From: Acinetobacter bohemicus ANC 3994
GTDB lineage: Bacteria; Pseudomonadota; Gammaproteobacteria; Pseudomonadales; Moraxellaceae
NCBI RefSeq assembly: GCF_000367925.1
Contig: NZ_KB849164.1
Location: forward strand, 82,497 to 146,496
Direction: 5' to 3'
Length of the DNA stretch: 64,000 nucleotides
Each line of letters starts with the position of its first letter. Within the stretch, counting starts at the first letter, position 1. Shown here in pieces: positions 54,784 through 63,839 of this stretch. The position numbers and the translations under genes are program-made. The notes under the pieces are model-generated. The model did not search any database, was not told where the DNA came from, and worked only from the letters and a program-made list of their open reading frames with translations.

Positions 54784-55350
54784 TAGAATGGGCTCACCGA
54801 CTGAATGCTGAATTGATTCTTTGATTTTACATTTTTAAGATGCAAGAAAGCATAATCTAAGCGATATTCAGTTGAAAACTGGGTTGTTTTAAGTAACGCC
54901 AGTCAGTTAATGGTTTTAGAAATAAAGTTCTTAATTATTCATAACGGAGTCTTATATTTTTAAAATCAAATATTTGGAGCTCATTTATTACTTTGGATAA
55001 GCCCAAAGTAACCAAAGGCATTTGTCATCCGCAAAACTCGTCAAATACCTTTTATTAATCAATTCATCGCAGAAACCTTACTTTTTTAAAATAGTTTTGC
55101 CTCGAACAGTTGCTGATGACGTTTCCGCGTATCGAATAACATTATGAATTTAAATAACTAAGGCTAAAAAGTTTAACACTTGAACAATCATATTCAATCT
55201 TTAGCACCGTTGAAATTATCATTTTGGAAAAGTGTTTAAATTAGGGTCATAAATTGCATCATTGTATGACTTCAACTTAAAGTGGGGAGAAATTGCACTC
55301 AAACCGAAATCATACAATATCGCTTTATACTTGTTACAGTTTAATTGGGC
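54784..55350. other. Long gap with a dispersed repeat copy
   Basis: No supported gene. The central part (54976-55123) is copy A of the 147-bp non-coding repeat. The rest is AT-rich. An open frame at 55262-55489 (+) is antisense to the small gene that follows and is not supported. Confidence 0.6.
54976..55123. repeat. Dispersed 147-bp non-coding repeat, copy A
   Basis: Aligns end to end with 60864-61010. It opens with a hairpin, TTACTTTGG and CCAAAGTAA, then shares TTGTCATCCGCA, TCAAATACC, TCGCAGAAAC, CCTCGAACA and ATGACGTT blocks with the other copy. No open frame is conserved. Confidence 0.8.
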
Positions 55351-55545
55351 TTATAGCTCACGCCATACTTTGTTTTTATCATTTAAAGAAACGGTAAAAT
55401 TAAAATTTGAATCATCACAGACCAATAAACCTTTAGGTGTGTGCATAATTACTTTTAAAACGGTGCCTTCTTCAAAAATTAAAGGATGACAATTTTCTTT
55501 TTTTAGCGTGATTGGTTTTAATAATTCAATAATGATTTTTTCCAT
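55351..55545 (-). CDS. Small uncharacterised protein
   Basis: A 64-residue protein starting MEKIIIELLKPITLKKEN. The start at 55545 has GGGGAAG about six bases upstream; an open extension to 55638 lacks such a site. FEEGTVLKVIMHTPKGLLVCDD suggests a small beta-rich fold. No family is recognised. It stands alone in a repeat-rich, AT-rich stretch. Confidence 0.5.
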   Translation of the reverse strand: MEKIIIELLKPITLKKENCHPLIFEEGTVLKVIMHTPKGLLVCDDSNFNFTVSLNDKNKVWREL

Positions 55546-56175
55546 ATCGCTTCCCCAGCAGTGGCCAGAATGTGTTGCAATAATAACATGATTTGCTGCT
55601 TGTTTAACCAATTTTACCAACATTGAGATATAGATCAAAAAAATTAGCGTAAGTTTTGGTAAGCAATATGCCGCTTATAGCATGATGTTATTGCATCGCG
55701 TGACCCTAAATAATTTTGATTTTTAGCCTTTTTAAGATGCTTAAATTTGAATGTTATTTTTTTAAGATCTTTTTAATTAAAGACGAATAGTATAGTAACA
55801 AACGAGCAGAGATCGCCTATTTGGATTTGAAATGTAAATTAAATTTCAGAAAAAGGATAGTCAAATTTATGTTTTTTAAGGTTGTGATGCTTTTTGGGAT
55901 GCGATCAAGAGCGCTTTTTATCCCCGAAGATGTGGATATGCTGAGCGCTAGAGGCAGCCAACAAGCAGTGAATTAAAAGAGATACATTGTATTGCTTGAT
56001 ATGCTGCTAGATAAAAAATGCGACACGTGAAAAAACATTTCACAAACAGTGAATAAGTTGCTACAAAGATGAAAAGACTAGAATAATAGCCGATATCGCC
56101 ATTTGTCTTAAAGCCTATAGGGTTTTGAGTGATGGACGAAGTTGCCAATGAAAAATAAAGGAATCTCCAAACCGA
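55546..56175 (+). other. Long gap before the SbmA-like gene
   Basis: No established gene. A 35-codon open frame at 55869-55976 (+), starting MFFKVVMLFG, has AGGA about 12 bases upstream; the spacing is long and it may be chance. No dispersed repeat copy is seen. Confidence 0.4.
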
Positions 56176-57372
56176 ATGTTTAAATCTTTTTTTCCGAATC
56201 CGAAATGGTTCTTTTTGTCACTGCTGCTGTGGTTTGTCGTTAATATCAGTTTATGGTATTCCGGTGGCAGTGCTTGGGGAACATTTTTAGGCTTTGCATC
56301 AGGCTATAGCGATGCTGAATTGCCGATTGGTGTAAGTCGTTTTTGGGCACCTTCATTTTTATGGTTTTATCTGTGGTTTTTGACCGCAACGGTTATTTTT
56401 GCTTTGTTCTGGCGGTTTAAATCCAGTAATCCATGGCAAGGCTGGTCAGTCTGGGGATCGGCCTTTATTTTATTTAATATTTGGTTTGCCGTACAAGTCA
56501 ATGTGGTGGTCAATGCTTGGTACAGTCCATTTTACGACTTGATTCAGAAGATGCTGGGGAGTGGCGGCGGTGATGTCAATTTACTTTATAGTGAAACAAT
56601 GACGTTTCTGTATGTGGCTATGGTTTATGTCACCATTGCCGTGTTTAACCTATTCTTTGTCAGTCATTATATCTTTCGTTGGCGTACAGCCATGAATGAT
56701 TATTACACGGCACATTGGGAGCAATTACGGCATATTGAAGGGGCATCGCAGCGTATTCAGGAAGATACCATGCGCTTTGCCAAAACCACTGAAAGTTTAG
56801 GGGTTAGTTTGATTCAAGCCGTCATGACTTTAATGGCCTTTTTACCAGTGCTATTACAGTTGTCTTCGCATGTGAAACAATTACCTGTGATTGGTACGAT
56901 TCCGTATGCTTTGGTTTGGGCAGCCATTAGTTGGGCTGTGCTGGGTACGGTTATATTGATGTTGGTTGGTTATAAGTTACCTGGCTTAGAGTTCAATAAC
57001 CAAAAAGTGGAAGCTGCATATCGTAAAGAGTTGGTATATGGGGAAGATTATGCCGATCGTGCTGATCCACTCACTTTAAAAGAATTATTTAGTAAAGTCC
57101 GTTTTAACTATTTCCGTTTATATTTCCATTATGCCTATTTTAATATGGTGCGTATTTGGTATATGCAATTGGACAATTTGTACGGTTTGTTTGTGCTGTT
57201 TCCCAGTATTGCCGCAGGGGCCATTACGCTCGGTCTAATGATGCAAATTCTAAATGTATTTGGTAATGTCCGTCAGTCATTTCAATATTTAATTGAATCT
57301 TGGCCGACGATTATTGAATTACTTTCGATTTATAAGCGTTTAAGAGCATTTGAATCGACTTTAGATCGTTGA
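56176..57372 (+). CDS. SbmA/BacA-like peptide transporter
   Basis: A 398-residue membrane protein matching SbmA/BacA peptide importers. Features are SFFPNPKWFFLSLLLW, WYSPFYDLIQKML, RWRTAMNDYYTAHWEQLRHI and GASQRIQEDTMRFAKT, the last two being the linker block conserved in the family. About seven or eight hydrophobic segments are present. SbmA uses the proton gradient to import antimicrobial peptides and modified peptides. It has no ATPase domain, as expected. A terminator follows. Confidence 0.92.
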   Translation: MFKSFFPNPKWFFLSLLLWFVVNISLWYSGGSAWGTFLGFASGYSDAELPIGVSRFWAPSFLWFYLWFLTATVIFALFWRFKSSNPWQGWSVWGSAFILFNIWFAVQVNVVVNAWYSPFYDLIQKMLGSGGGDVNLLYSETMTFLYVAMVYVTIAVFNLFFVSHYIFRWRTAMNDYYTAHWEQLRHIEGASQRIQEDTMRFAKTTESLGVSLIQAVMTLMAFLPVLLQLSSHVKQLPVIGTIPYALVWAAISWAVLGTVILMLVGYKLPGLEFNNQKVEAAYRKELVYGEDYADRADPLTLKELFSKVRFNYFRLYFHYAYFNMVRIWYMQLDNLYGLFVLFPSIAAGAITLGLMMQILNVFGNVRQSFQYLIESWPTIIELLSIYKRLRAFESTLDR

Positions 57373-57403
57373 GTTTTAAGTATAGAAAAGTCCTGAAAAC
57401 ATG

Positions 57404-57438
57404 AATGCCAGTCCGTTTGTAAATGGACTGGCATTTTT
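57404..57438 (+). terminator. Terminator after the SbmA-like gene
   Basis: AATGCCAGTCC and GGACTGGCATT around a ten-base loop, followed by TTT. Confidence 0.88.
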
Positions 57439-57568
57439 AATTCTAAAAGTTAAGTGTCTAAAATGGTGCAGGAAGTTGTCGCATTTACGCCTTATTTTAA
57501 GTCATTAAATGACATTTAAAAGTGGGATATTCTCGCTATAATGAATTGAAAATAAGGATAAGAACAAT

Positions 57569-58642
57569 ATGAAAAACTTTCAGCATCTCTTTGTTTTAGT
57601 TTGTTTTGCCCTAACTAGTCCTGTTGGCTATGCCAAAGCCATTCAAGGCATGTCTTTTGCTCATCAAGATTGGGAAATCTATTGTAGTAATACAGGGACT
57701 TGTCGGGCAGCAGGGTATCAGGATGACCGTATAGAAGATATGCCAGCATCGCTATTAATCATCCGTAAAGCAGGTGAAAAACAGGCTGTTCAGATGAGAT
57801 TTGCATTATCGGAATATGATCAGGCCCTAGATAAAAAAAACCTTAAAAACATTCACTTTTATGTCAATGCAAAAGACTTGGGTGCTGTCACTGTCGATGG
57901 TTCAGAATCGCCGTTATTGGGCGTACTGAATACGGCACAAGTCAATGGGCTATTACAACAAGCGCAGAAAAGTGTGAACATTGTGTTTAAGAATGCCCAT
58001 TACTCATGGAAAATCTCGGATGCAGGAATGACCGCTTCTTTGTTAAAAATGGATGATTTTCAAAAACGTGTTGGTACAGTCGGCGCTTTAGTCAAAAAGG
58101 GCACAGCCAATGAGTCGAACGTTTTGGTTGCACAGCCAAAGCTGATGTTAAGGAAAATTAAAACCGCATCTAAGCCTTATTTAGTCCTGAAACCAGACAC
58201 AACACCCTACAAAGCCTTATATGCAACTTTGATGGCAGCACAACCTAAATTGCAAGATGGTCATGGTTTTTGTGAAGGTATTTACACCGGCAATGGGGTT
58301 CAAGCACAAAAGATAGAGCTTTATAAACTCGGCAATCAAAAAGTTTTAGCAACCACGCTATGTTGGCGCGGTGCATATAACGAAGGTTTTGGCGCATGGG
58401 TCATAGATGGCTCTTTAAAGGGCAAAGCCACCTTTGTGACCGAGTCTGCCTCCGATTTTGATGAAGGTGATATCAGTAGCTCACAAAAAGGGCGTGGTAT
58501 TGGCGATTGTTGGTCGATGAGTGAATGGATTTGGGACGGCAAAACATTCGTTCAGAGCATAGATCGTTGGTCGGGCATGTGTAAGGGGGTGGCGGCTGGT
58601 GGTGTTTGGAATTTAGATTTGATTGAAAGCGTGGTGAGGTAA
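57569..58642 (+). CDS. Exported DUF1176 domain protein
   Basis: A 357-residue secreted protein. A signal peptide ends near residue 22 (VCFALTSPVGYA). The mature start, GMSFAHQDWEIYCSNTGTCRAAGYQ, and later SWKISDAGMTASLLKMDDFQ match DUF1176, a family of periplasmic proteins of unknown function found in many gammaproteobacteria. Four or more cysteines near CSNTGTC and GDCWSMSEW suggest disulphides. It leads a group of exported proteins of unknown role. Confidence 0.82.
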   Translation: MKNFQHLFVLVCFALTSPVGYAKAIQGMSFAHQDWEIYCSNTGTCRAAGYQDDRIEDMPASLLIIRKAGEKQAVQMRFALSEYDQALDKKNLKNIHFYVNAKDLGAVTVDGSESPLLGVLNTAQVNGLLQQAQKSVNIVFKNAHYSWKISDAGMTASLLKMDDFQKRVGTVGALVKKGTANESNVLVAQPKLMLRKIKTASKPYLVLKPDTTPYKALYATLMAAQPKLQDGHGFCEGIYTGNGVQAQKIELYKLGNQKVLATTLCWRGAYNEGFGAWVIDGSLKGKATFVTESASDFDEGDISSSQKGRGIGDCWSMSEWIWDGKTFVQSIDRWSGMCKGVAAGGVWNLDLIESVVR

Positions 58643-58968
58643 GCGGTTAAAGATTTATTGTTGAGTCATGTCGAGATCTATTCATCATGAAGAGCATAGC
58701 GCTGCATCTGTTGATCACAGAAAATGCCAAATGGCTTGATGGATCATTCATCTTTAGCCAATAATGCAAGATTAAAAAGGGTCAATGAAGTGTTATCTGG
58801 TTATTATTTTAATTTTAAAACCTTTGGAAGTTGGCAGTTTCTGGTCTATTTTGAGTGAAAAGTAAAAACTAAATTTAGTTAAATTGATAATAAAATCAAA
58901 GTTTTGTGTTTGTTATTTTTTGCCTTTTCCTATATTTTCTTTGATACAGCATAATTGGGCATTGATAC
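58643..58968 (+). other. Gap after the DUF1176 gene
   Basis: No gene, terminator or repeat is recognised. The last 150 bases are AT-rich and probably hold the promoter of the next lipoprotein gene. Confidence 0.4.
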
Positions 58969-59937
58969 GTGAATTTCAGAACATTAATCTTGATGGGTGG
59001 AGTTGGCATCGCTTTACATGGCTGTACCAGCATGGACAGTCTAAGTTCAGATTCAGTTAAAAATTTTACTTCACCTCAGGAATTAATTGCTCAAAAAAAT
59101 ATTAATCATGCAAATGGTCAAGCAAAGGAATATGTTTATGATTGGGGGGAGAAGCAAAGCAATAATGAAGCCCAATCCTTATATCCAAGAAAATATTTAA
59201 CCCATTATTGCTCTGCAAAAGGGGGCAAGTTCTCACTTTTGTACAAAAGCAGCATGTCTTTAGTCAAGGACGCATCGGCGAAAAAACGCTTATCTGGCAA
59301 TAGTCATGTCAAGCAAGGAATTGGCGCGTATAAGTGTGTGCAAAGTAATGGGCAAAGCTGGATCGTTTCAATTGAACCCACGGCTGAACGTAAGTTCACG
59401 GATGGCAGCGAAACGCGGGTGGTTAGCTTACAAAGTAAAGTAATGACGGTTCAAGAAAGTCAAAAATTTTATAAAAATATCTCAACCGATACTGTGGTTA
59501 AAAAGAGCGCTGTAAATAATCAGACCGTGAAAACTACAACCAGCAAAGCGGCTATTGCGAAAGAAAGCGAAATTAAAAAAGAAGAAAAGCCCGTGGTTGA
59601 ATCACCGGTTAGACCCGTCGAGAAGGCGCTTGATACCCCTCAACAGCAGCAGCTTAAATCTTTTGTTGCGGCGCGTCGTGATTTGAACAAAGGGCAAAAT
59701 CAATTGAATGCCTGTAATAATGCACAGCGTGCGTATAATTTTGGCAAATTACCCAATGCTGGCGGTACAAATGTTTATGCGGAGTCAGGGATGTTAGTTG
59801 CGCGTTGTTTAACCAGTGTGCCGAGTTATAGCAGTCGTTTTTCTAACTCAAAGGCTCAGGCGAAGAATATTTTGCAGAACTTGGCGAATAATCATAATCA
59901 TGCTGGGGCGAAGCATATGTTGAAACAGTTAAAATAA
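58969..59937 (+). CDS. Uncharacterised lipoprotein
   Basis: A 322-residue protein. A signal peptide ends with lipobox-like ALHGC near residue 19. It starts with GTG 58969, which supplies the basic residue (R4) expected in the n-region; ATG 58993 would lose it. Residues 180-225 form a lysine/threonine-rich linker. The C-terminal part, LNKGQNQLNACNNAQRAYNF and AKNILQNLANNHNHAGAKHM, is helical. No family is recognised. Confidence 0.65.
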   Translation: MNFRTLILMGGVGIALHGCTSMDSLSSDSVKNFTSPQELIAQKNINHANGQAKEYVYDWGEKQSNNEAQSLYPRKYLTHYCSAKGGKFSLLYKSSMSLVKDASAKKRLSGNSHVKQGIGAYKCVQSNGQSWIVSIEPTAERKFTDGSETRVVSLQSKVMTVQESQKFYKNISTDTVVKKSAVNNQTVKTTTSKAAIAKESEIKKEEKPVVESPVRPVEKALDTPQQQQLKSFVAARRDLNKGQNQLNACNNAQRAYNFGKLPNAGGTNVYAESGMLVARCLTSVPSYSSRFSNSKAQAKNILQNLANNHNHAGAKHMLKQLK

Positions 59938-60086
59938 TTTTATCTGTGGGGAATTCTTGAATAGTGGACTTATTTATAAAATTTAATGTAGTTGCTAGTT
60001 AGGTCTCATTTCGTTCGGTCTCATTCCACTGCATTATAGTGGAATGAGCAAAATAGATTTTTCTCTGAAGATTATTTTGACCGGTA

Positions 60087-60665
60087 TTAAAGGGTAATGG
60101 TCGCACCTAAGGCTTTAACAAACTGTGCTAACCACGCAGGATGAGCCGGCCAAGCAGGGGCTGTGATTAGATGCCCATCTGTTACCGCTTCAGTCACTGC
60201 AATGTCTGCATATTGACCGCCTGCAAGTTTAACTTCCGCAGCACAGGCAGGGTAAGCAGAGCATAAACGGCCTTTCAGTACATCCGCGGCCGCAAGAAGT
60301 TGCGCACCATGACATACAGAAGCAATTGGTTTTTGTACTGCATCAAACTCACGCACAATTTCAATGACCCGCTCATTCATACGGAGGTATTCGGGAGCAC
60401 GGCCACCGGGAATGACCAATCCGACATAGTCCTGAGTATGGACTGCACTGAAATCATAATTAATGGCGAAATTATGCCCACGTTTTTCACTATAGGTTTG
60501 TTCACCTTCAAAGTCGTGAATGGCCGTTGCAATGCTGTCACCTGCTTTTTTGTCTGGGCAAACCGCATGTACGCTATAACCTAAGCCTGTGAGGAACTGA
60601 AAAGGCACCATGGTTTCGTAGTCTTCGGCATAGTCACCAACGAGCATTAAGATTTGTTTTGACAT
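60087..60665 (-). CDS. DJ-1/PfpI family protein
   Basis: A 192-residue class I glutamine-amidotransferase-like protein. The nucleophile elbow is ASVCHGAQLLAAA, near residue 119, preceded by LVIPGGRAPEYLRMN. Members include glyoxalase III, deglycase-claimed and protease-like proteins; activity is not predictable from sequence. AGAGGGA precedes the ATG. It is a single gene, convergent with the preceding lipoprotein. Confidence 0.87.
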   Translation of the reverse strand: MSKQILMLVGDYAEDYETMVPFQFLTGLGYSVHAVCPDKKAGDSIATAIHDFEGEQTYSEKRGHNFAINYDFSAVHTQDYVGLVIPGGRAPEYLRMNERVIEIVREFDAVQKPIASVCHGAQLLAAADVLKGRLCSAYPACAAEVKLAGGQYADIAVTEAVTDGHLITAPAWPAHPAWLAQFVKALGATITL

Positions 60666-61331
60666 GTTTTCCCTCTTTCTTTTCTTAGATCTGATTTATA
60701 TAAGGTTTTGTTTTACCATAGCAGAATAAGATGGCTGTTTTAAGTAGGCTATTGTTTTCTTTAGTCGTAGGATTGATGAGGGGTAAAGTCTTTTTTTGAA
60801 AAGGTCATACTCTTCAGATATGTAACTTCACAACAGAGTCCTCCCGATAGTAATTTAATGTTAGGAGTTCGTTTGTTACTTTGGGGAAATCCAAAGTAAC
60901 CAAAGATTTTTGTCATCCGCAGAACTGGTCAAATACCCTCTCTTATTAAGTTGTTCGCAGAAACTTTATTAAATAATGAAGTCCGGCCTCGAACAACTGC
61001 GAATGACGTTGTCATGTGATTTAATAAAGTATTTTATTAGAATATTTTGAATTATGCAGGATTCGCTTTACCCTTAGATTTTCATGATTTGACCTAAAGA
61101 GTTGTTAACGCTGTTTCTTCTATCCTATTACTTGTCGTTTCATTCATAGGTTGTGAATTTTCAATAAACTTAATAAATTTAATACTTTCCGATATATCAT
61201 CCGCTTTTTTAAGACTTAGATTAGCATTTGAAGTGCAACACCATATTCTTTGATACAAGAGCGCATGACGGAATGCGCTTAAAACATTTAAACGGTTTTA
61301 TCACTTGAAAATAAATAGATGAAATAAAGAA
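60666..61331. other. Long gap with repeat copy B and a hairpin
   Basis: No supported gene. Copy B of the 147-bp repeat lies at 60864-61010. A hairpin, AGCGCAT (61260-61266) with ATGCGCT (61273-61279), lies near the right end. A minus-strand frame from about 61290 to 61100 stays open for some 65 codons but has no good start. Confidence 0.55.
60864..61010. repeat. Dispersed 147-bp non-coding repeat, copy B
   Basis: About 80 percent identical by eye to 54976-55123 over the first 75 bases, with a more diverged middle. The lead hairpin TTACTTTGG/CCAAAGTAA is kept, with GTTGTTCG and CGAACAAC forming a further stem. Confidence 0.8.
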
Positions 61332-62123
61332 ATGAAACCAATAAAAAATATACTTTTTGCTTGCTGTTTCATGGCACTCAGTTCTGCTGCATTTGCTCAA
61401 GAAATAAAAGGAATTTCGACCACTTTGGCTGCACCTTTAGATATTTTGGCGTTTAAAAAAGTACAGTTGAGTCCAAATGAGCAGAATCAATTATGCGCAC
61501 AAGTGAAAGAGCTTTGTCAGCATCGTGATCAATGGCGTAGCTTAAAAACCGTAGATCAGCGTTTATGGCTATTATCCGGTGCAGATATTGCTCAGTTTAG
61601 CTCATCTACAACGGGGCTTAAATTATTGAAACAATGGCATGTAAATCTCTCAAGTCAAGAGGACGGCACATCTACTGGGCAATTTGTCTTTCCCAAGCTG
61701 TTTCCGATGACACAAAACCGTTATGCCATTGCAGTGATTGATAGTTTTTCTGAAATGTATTTGGGTGGTGGAGCTGGGATCGAACGTGCAAGTTTTTATG
61801 AGTTAAAAAATTCAGGAGAGATGAATCAGTTTATAAACAACTATCCATTTAGCTTTAGCCGAATGATTCGCGCTTGTTTTTCCGAACAGGACTATGAAAG
61901 TTCACAAGGGCATTGTCATGATGAGGATTCGTTAAGTTTAGATATTCGTCCCATCAAACCCATGTTGTGGCAATTCCGCTACCGTTATGATTTAAGTGTC
62001 TCACCAGCATCAGATTCAGGCGAAAAATCATATCAAGGCAGTCGAAACCTGAATATTGATTTAAATAAAGCACCTAAACAACCGAATATTCCTGAAACAT
62101 GGAATTATGCAGGGCAGGAATAA
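61332..62123 (+). CDS. Uncharacterised exported protein
   Basis: A 263-residue protein with a signal peptide (NILFACCFMALSSAAFA, cleavage near AFA-QE). The mature part contains two cysteines close together (CAQVKELC) and two more (CFSEQDYESSQGHC), likely disulphides. GGGAGIERASFYEL is the most distinctive stretch. No family is recognised. It is separated from the next exported protein by 156 bases. Confidence 0.6.
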   Translation: MKPIKNILFACCFMALSSAAFAQEIKGISTTLAAPLDILAFKKVQLSPNEQNQLCAQVKELCQHRDQWRSLKTVDQRLWLLSGADIAQFSSSTTGLKLLKQWHVNLSSQEDGTSTGQFVFPKLFPMTQNRYAIAVIDSFSEMYLGGGAGIERASFYELKNSGEMNQFINNYPFSFSRMIRACFSEQDYESSQGHCHDEDSLSLDIRPIKPMLWQFRYRYDLSVSPASDSGEKSYQGSRNLNIDLNKAPKQPNIPETWNYAGQE

Positions 62124-62279
62124 ACTTTGAGAAGTTGGTAAAACAATGTCTTCATTGACCGATTTTTCATTTTATAAAAAGCTTTAAGGAGTATGGTTCA
62201 TACAATTTACAGAGTCATAACAGGGGAAGTTATAGCTGCTGTGATACAAAGAGACAGATGATTATTTGGAATTTAGTTT

Positions 62280-62810
62280 ATGTCACGTTATGTTGATGCT
62301 TCTGCCCAGCGTAGATTTTCTTTTTTAAGTCGCTCTGTGTTGATGGCAGCGGCTTTGTTCGGTACGACACAAATTACGATGGCTGCACCTGCACAAACAG
62401 TCGATCAACTCAGTGCTTGTTTGGTGAAAGCCACGACTGCAACGGATAAAACTGCGGTGTTGCAATGGACGTTTGCAGCACTATCGACCCATCCTGACTT
62501 AAAAAGTTTTAGTAATGTGACGGATGTACAAAAAGAACAACTCGATAAAAACTTGGCTCAAGTATTACAGCGTATTTTAGTTGAACAATGTTCTGCGCAG
62601 ACTAAAGCGGTGATTCAGGCGGAAGGCTTGCAAGCAGTTGGCGATAGTTTTCAGGAGTTGGGCAGCATTACAGGTGAAGAAATTATTAAAAACCCTGAAG
62701 TAAAGCAGCAATTAAAAGGTGTGGTACGTTATTTGGATTTGAATAAATTGGTGATGACTTTTTTGACACCAGATTTGTTTAATAAACTGGGTGTGATAAG
62801 AGGGAAGTGA
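62280..62810 (+). CDS. Uncharacterised exported protein
   Basis: A 176-residue protein with a long basic n-region followed by a hydrophobic core and an AxA-type site (VLMAAALFGTTQITMAAPA). The mature part is helical with two cysteines (SACLVK, VEQCSAQ). GGA lies nine bases before ATG. It may be secreted or periplasmic. No family is recognised. Confidence 0.6.
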   Translation: MSRYVDASAQRRFSFLSRSVLMAAALFGTTQITMAAPAQTVDQLSACLVKATTATDKTAVLQWTFAALSTHPDLKSFSNVTDVQKEQLDKNLAQVLQRILVEQCSAQTKAVIQAEGLQAVGDSFQELGSITGEEIIKNPEVKQQLKGVVRYLDLNKLVMTFLTPDLFNKLGVIRGK

Positions 62811-62953
62811 TTGATATTTTAAAGTCGGCCTCTTTGGAGGAGGCCTCTGCTAAATGATAATAAAAATTTTAAATAATAGAAGTGGATACGCCTTGTATAA
62901 GCAATAGTGTTCGGTTAAATTTTCATTAATTTTTTAGTTGATTCTTATAAGAT

Positions 62954-63538
62954 ATGAAAACAATAGTTATTACCCTTTTTGTTGCATTACTTGCAGGTTG
63001 TACTGCGGGTGTCGTAAACCAATCAAAAAAATTAATAGGCCATAAATTGTATCAAGACTCAACAGTTGATCTAACAAGTAATATTCGAATTCAGCAAGGT
63101 GAAAACTTTAGTGTGCAGATGTATCCAAATGGGTGCATGACCTCAATGCAACCTAAGTTTTTGATGTCTCCAGAAGTTGAAAGCATTAATGTTTTGGGTG
63201 GGCAAACTCATTATAAAACTAAATTGTTAAATATGCCTTTTCCTCCTAAAGATATTCAATTTGCTGAATTTAAATTACCCACAGAGCGTTTTATTGCTTT
63301 AAGTGCTTATAAAAGTTATCACACTGGGACCGAGTTGCGTGGTTGTAGTGTAGATGCTATTTATAAGTTTGCATCAAATAAAAATTATGAATTGCTAGAT
63401 CAGGCTGGCGGTATTCAATGTTCTTTGGAAGTTCAGGAAATTTTACCTAATGGCGAAAGAATTGAGCTTAAACCATTAAAGTATTTGCGTAATGTGAATG
63501 AGTGGGCAGGGTGTGATGCTCAGCTTAAAGATTTGTAA
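62954..63538 (+). CDS. Uncharacterised lipoprotein
   Basis: A 194-residue protein with a short signal peptide and lipobox LLAGC (residues 13-17). The mature part has conserved-looking cysteines (YPNGCMTS, RGCSVD, IQCSLE, AGCDAQ), probably forming disulphides. It is one of four exported proteins of unknown function in this part of the window. No family is recognised, and no clear ribosome site is present. Confidence 0.6.
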   Translation: MKTIVITLFVALLAGCTAGVVNQSKKLIGHKLYQDSTVDLTSNIRIQQGENFSVQMYPNGCMTSMQPKFLMSPEVESINVLGGQTHYKTKLLNMPFPPKDIQFAEFKLPTERFIALSAYKSYHTGTELRGCSVDAIYKFASNKNYELLDQAGGIQCSLEVQEILPNGERIELKPLKYLRNVNEWAGCDAQLKDL

Positions 63539-63839
63539 GTTTTATTCTTAAAACATCTCGTTTTTTAGTAAATCCTCTCCTTTGGAAGGAGAGGGAATTT
63601 CCATTATTAAATTTATGACAGCATATAATTTGTAATGAAAGCTCCTTCTCCCTTTGGGATGAGCGGCACTGTTGCGCAAGGGGATGAGGGTAACTATAAA
63701 TCACACATAAAAAATGATTTGGAAAGTTGGATGCGTCCGAAGTTTTCGAGTTTGGTGATAGAAAATGCTTTTTTTAGGGTCATGTTTTTATTTCATATAT
63801 AACAACTAATTTCTGCCTTAAATTATTTAGTTTAAGTTT
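63539..63839. other. Gap with hairpins and repeat family 2
   Basis: No gene. A perfect stem, CCTCTCCTT (63574-63582) with AAGGAGAGG (63586-63594), follows the lipoprotein gene and may help end it, though no T run is present. Repeat family 2, copy 2, lies at 63633-63690. Confidence 0.55.
63633..63690. repeat. Dispersed repeat family 2, copy 2
   Basis: Matches 50221-50280 through TAATGAAAG, TTCTCCCTTTGGGA and CAAGGGGATGAGG blocks. Non-coding. Confidence 0.65.

Noticed and set aside
55262..55489. 75-codon plus-strand frame
   Set aside because: Antisense to the small gene at 55351-55545, which has a good ribosome site; this one has none.
61100..61295. Minus-strand frame open for about 65 codons near 61.2 kb
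   Set aside because: No ATG, GTG or ribosome site near its start and no recognisable product. Possibly a decayed gene, but unsupported.
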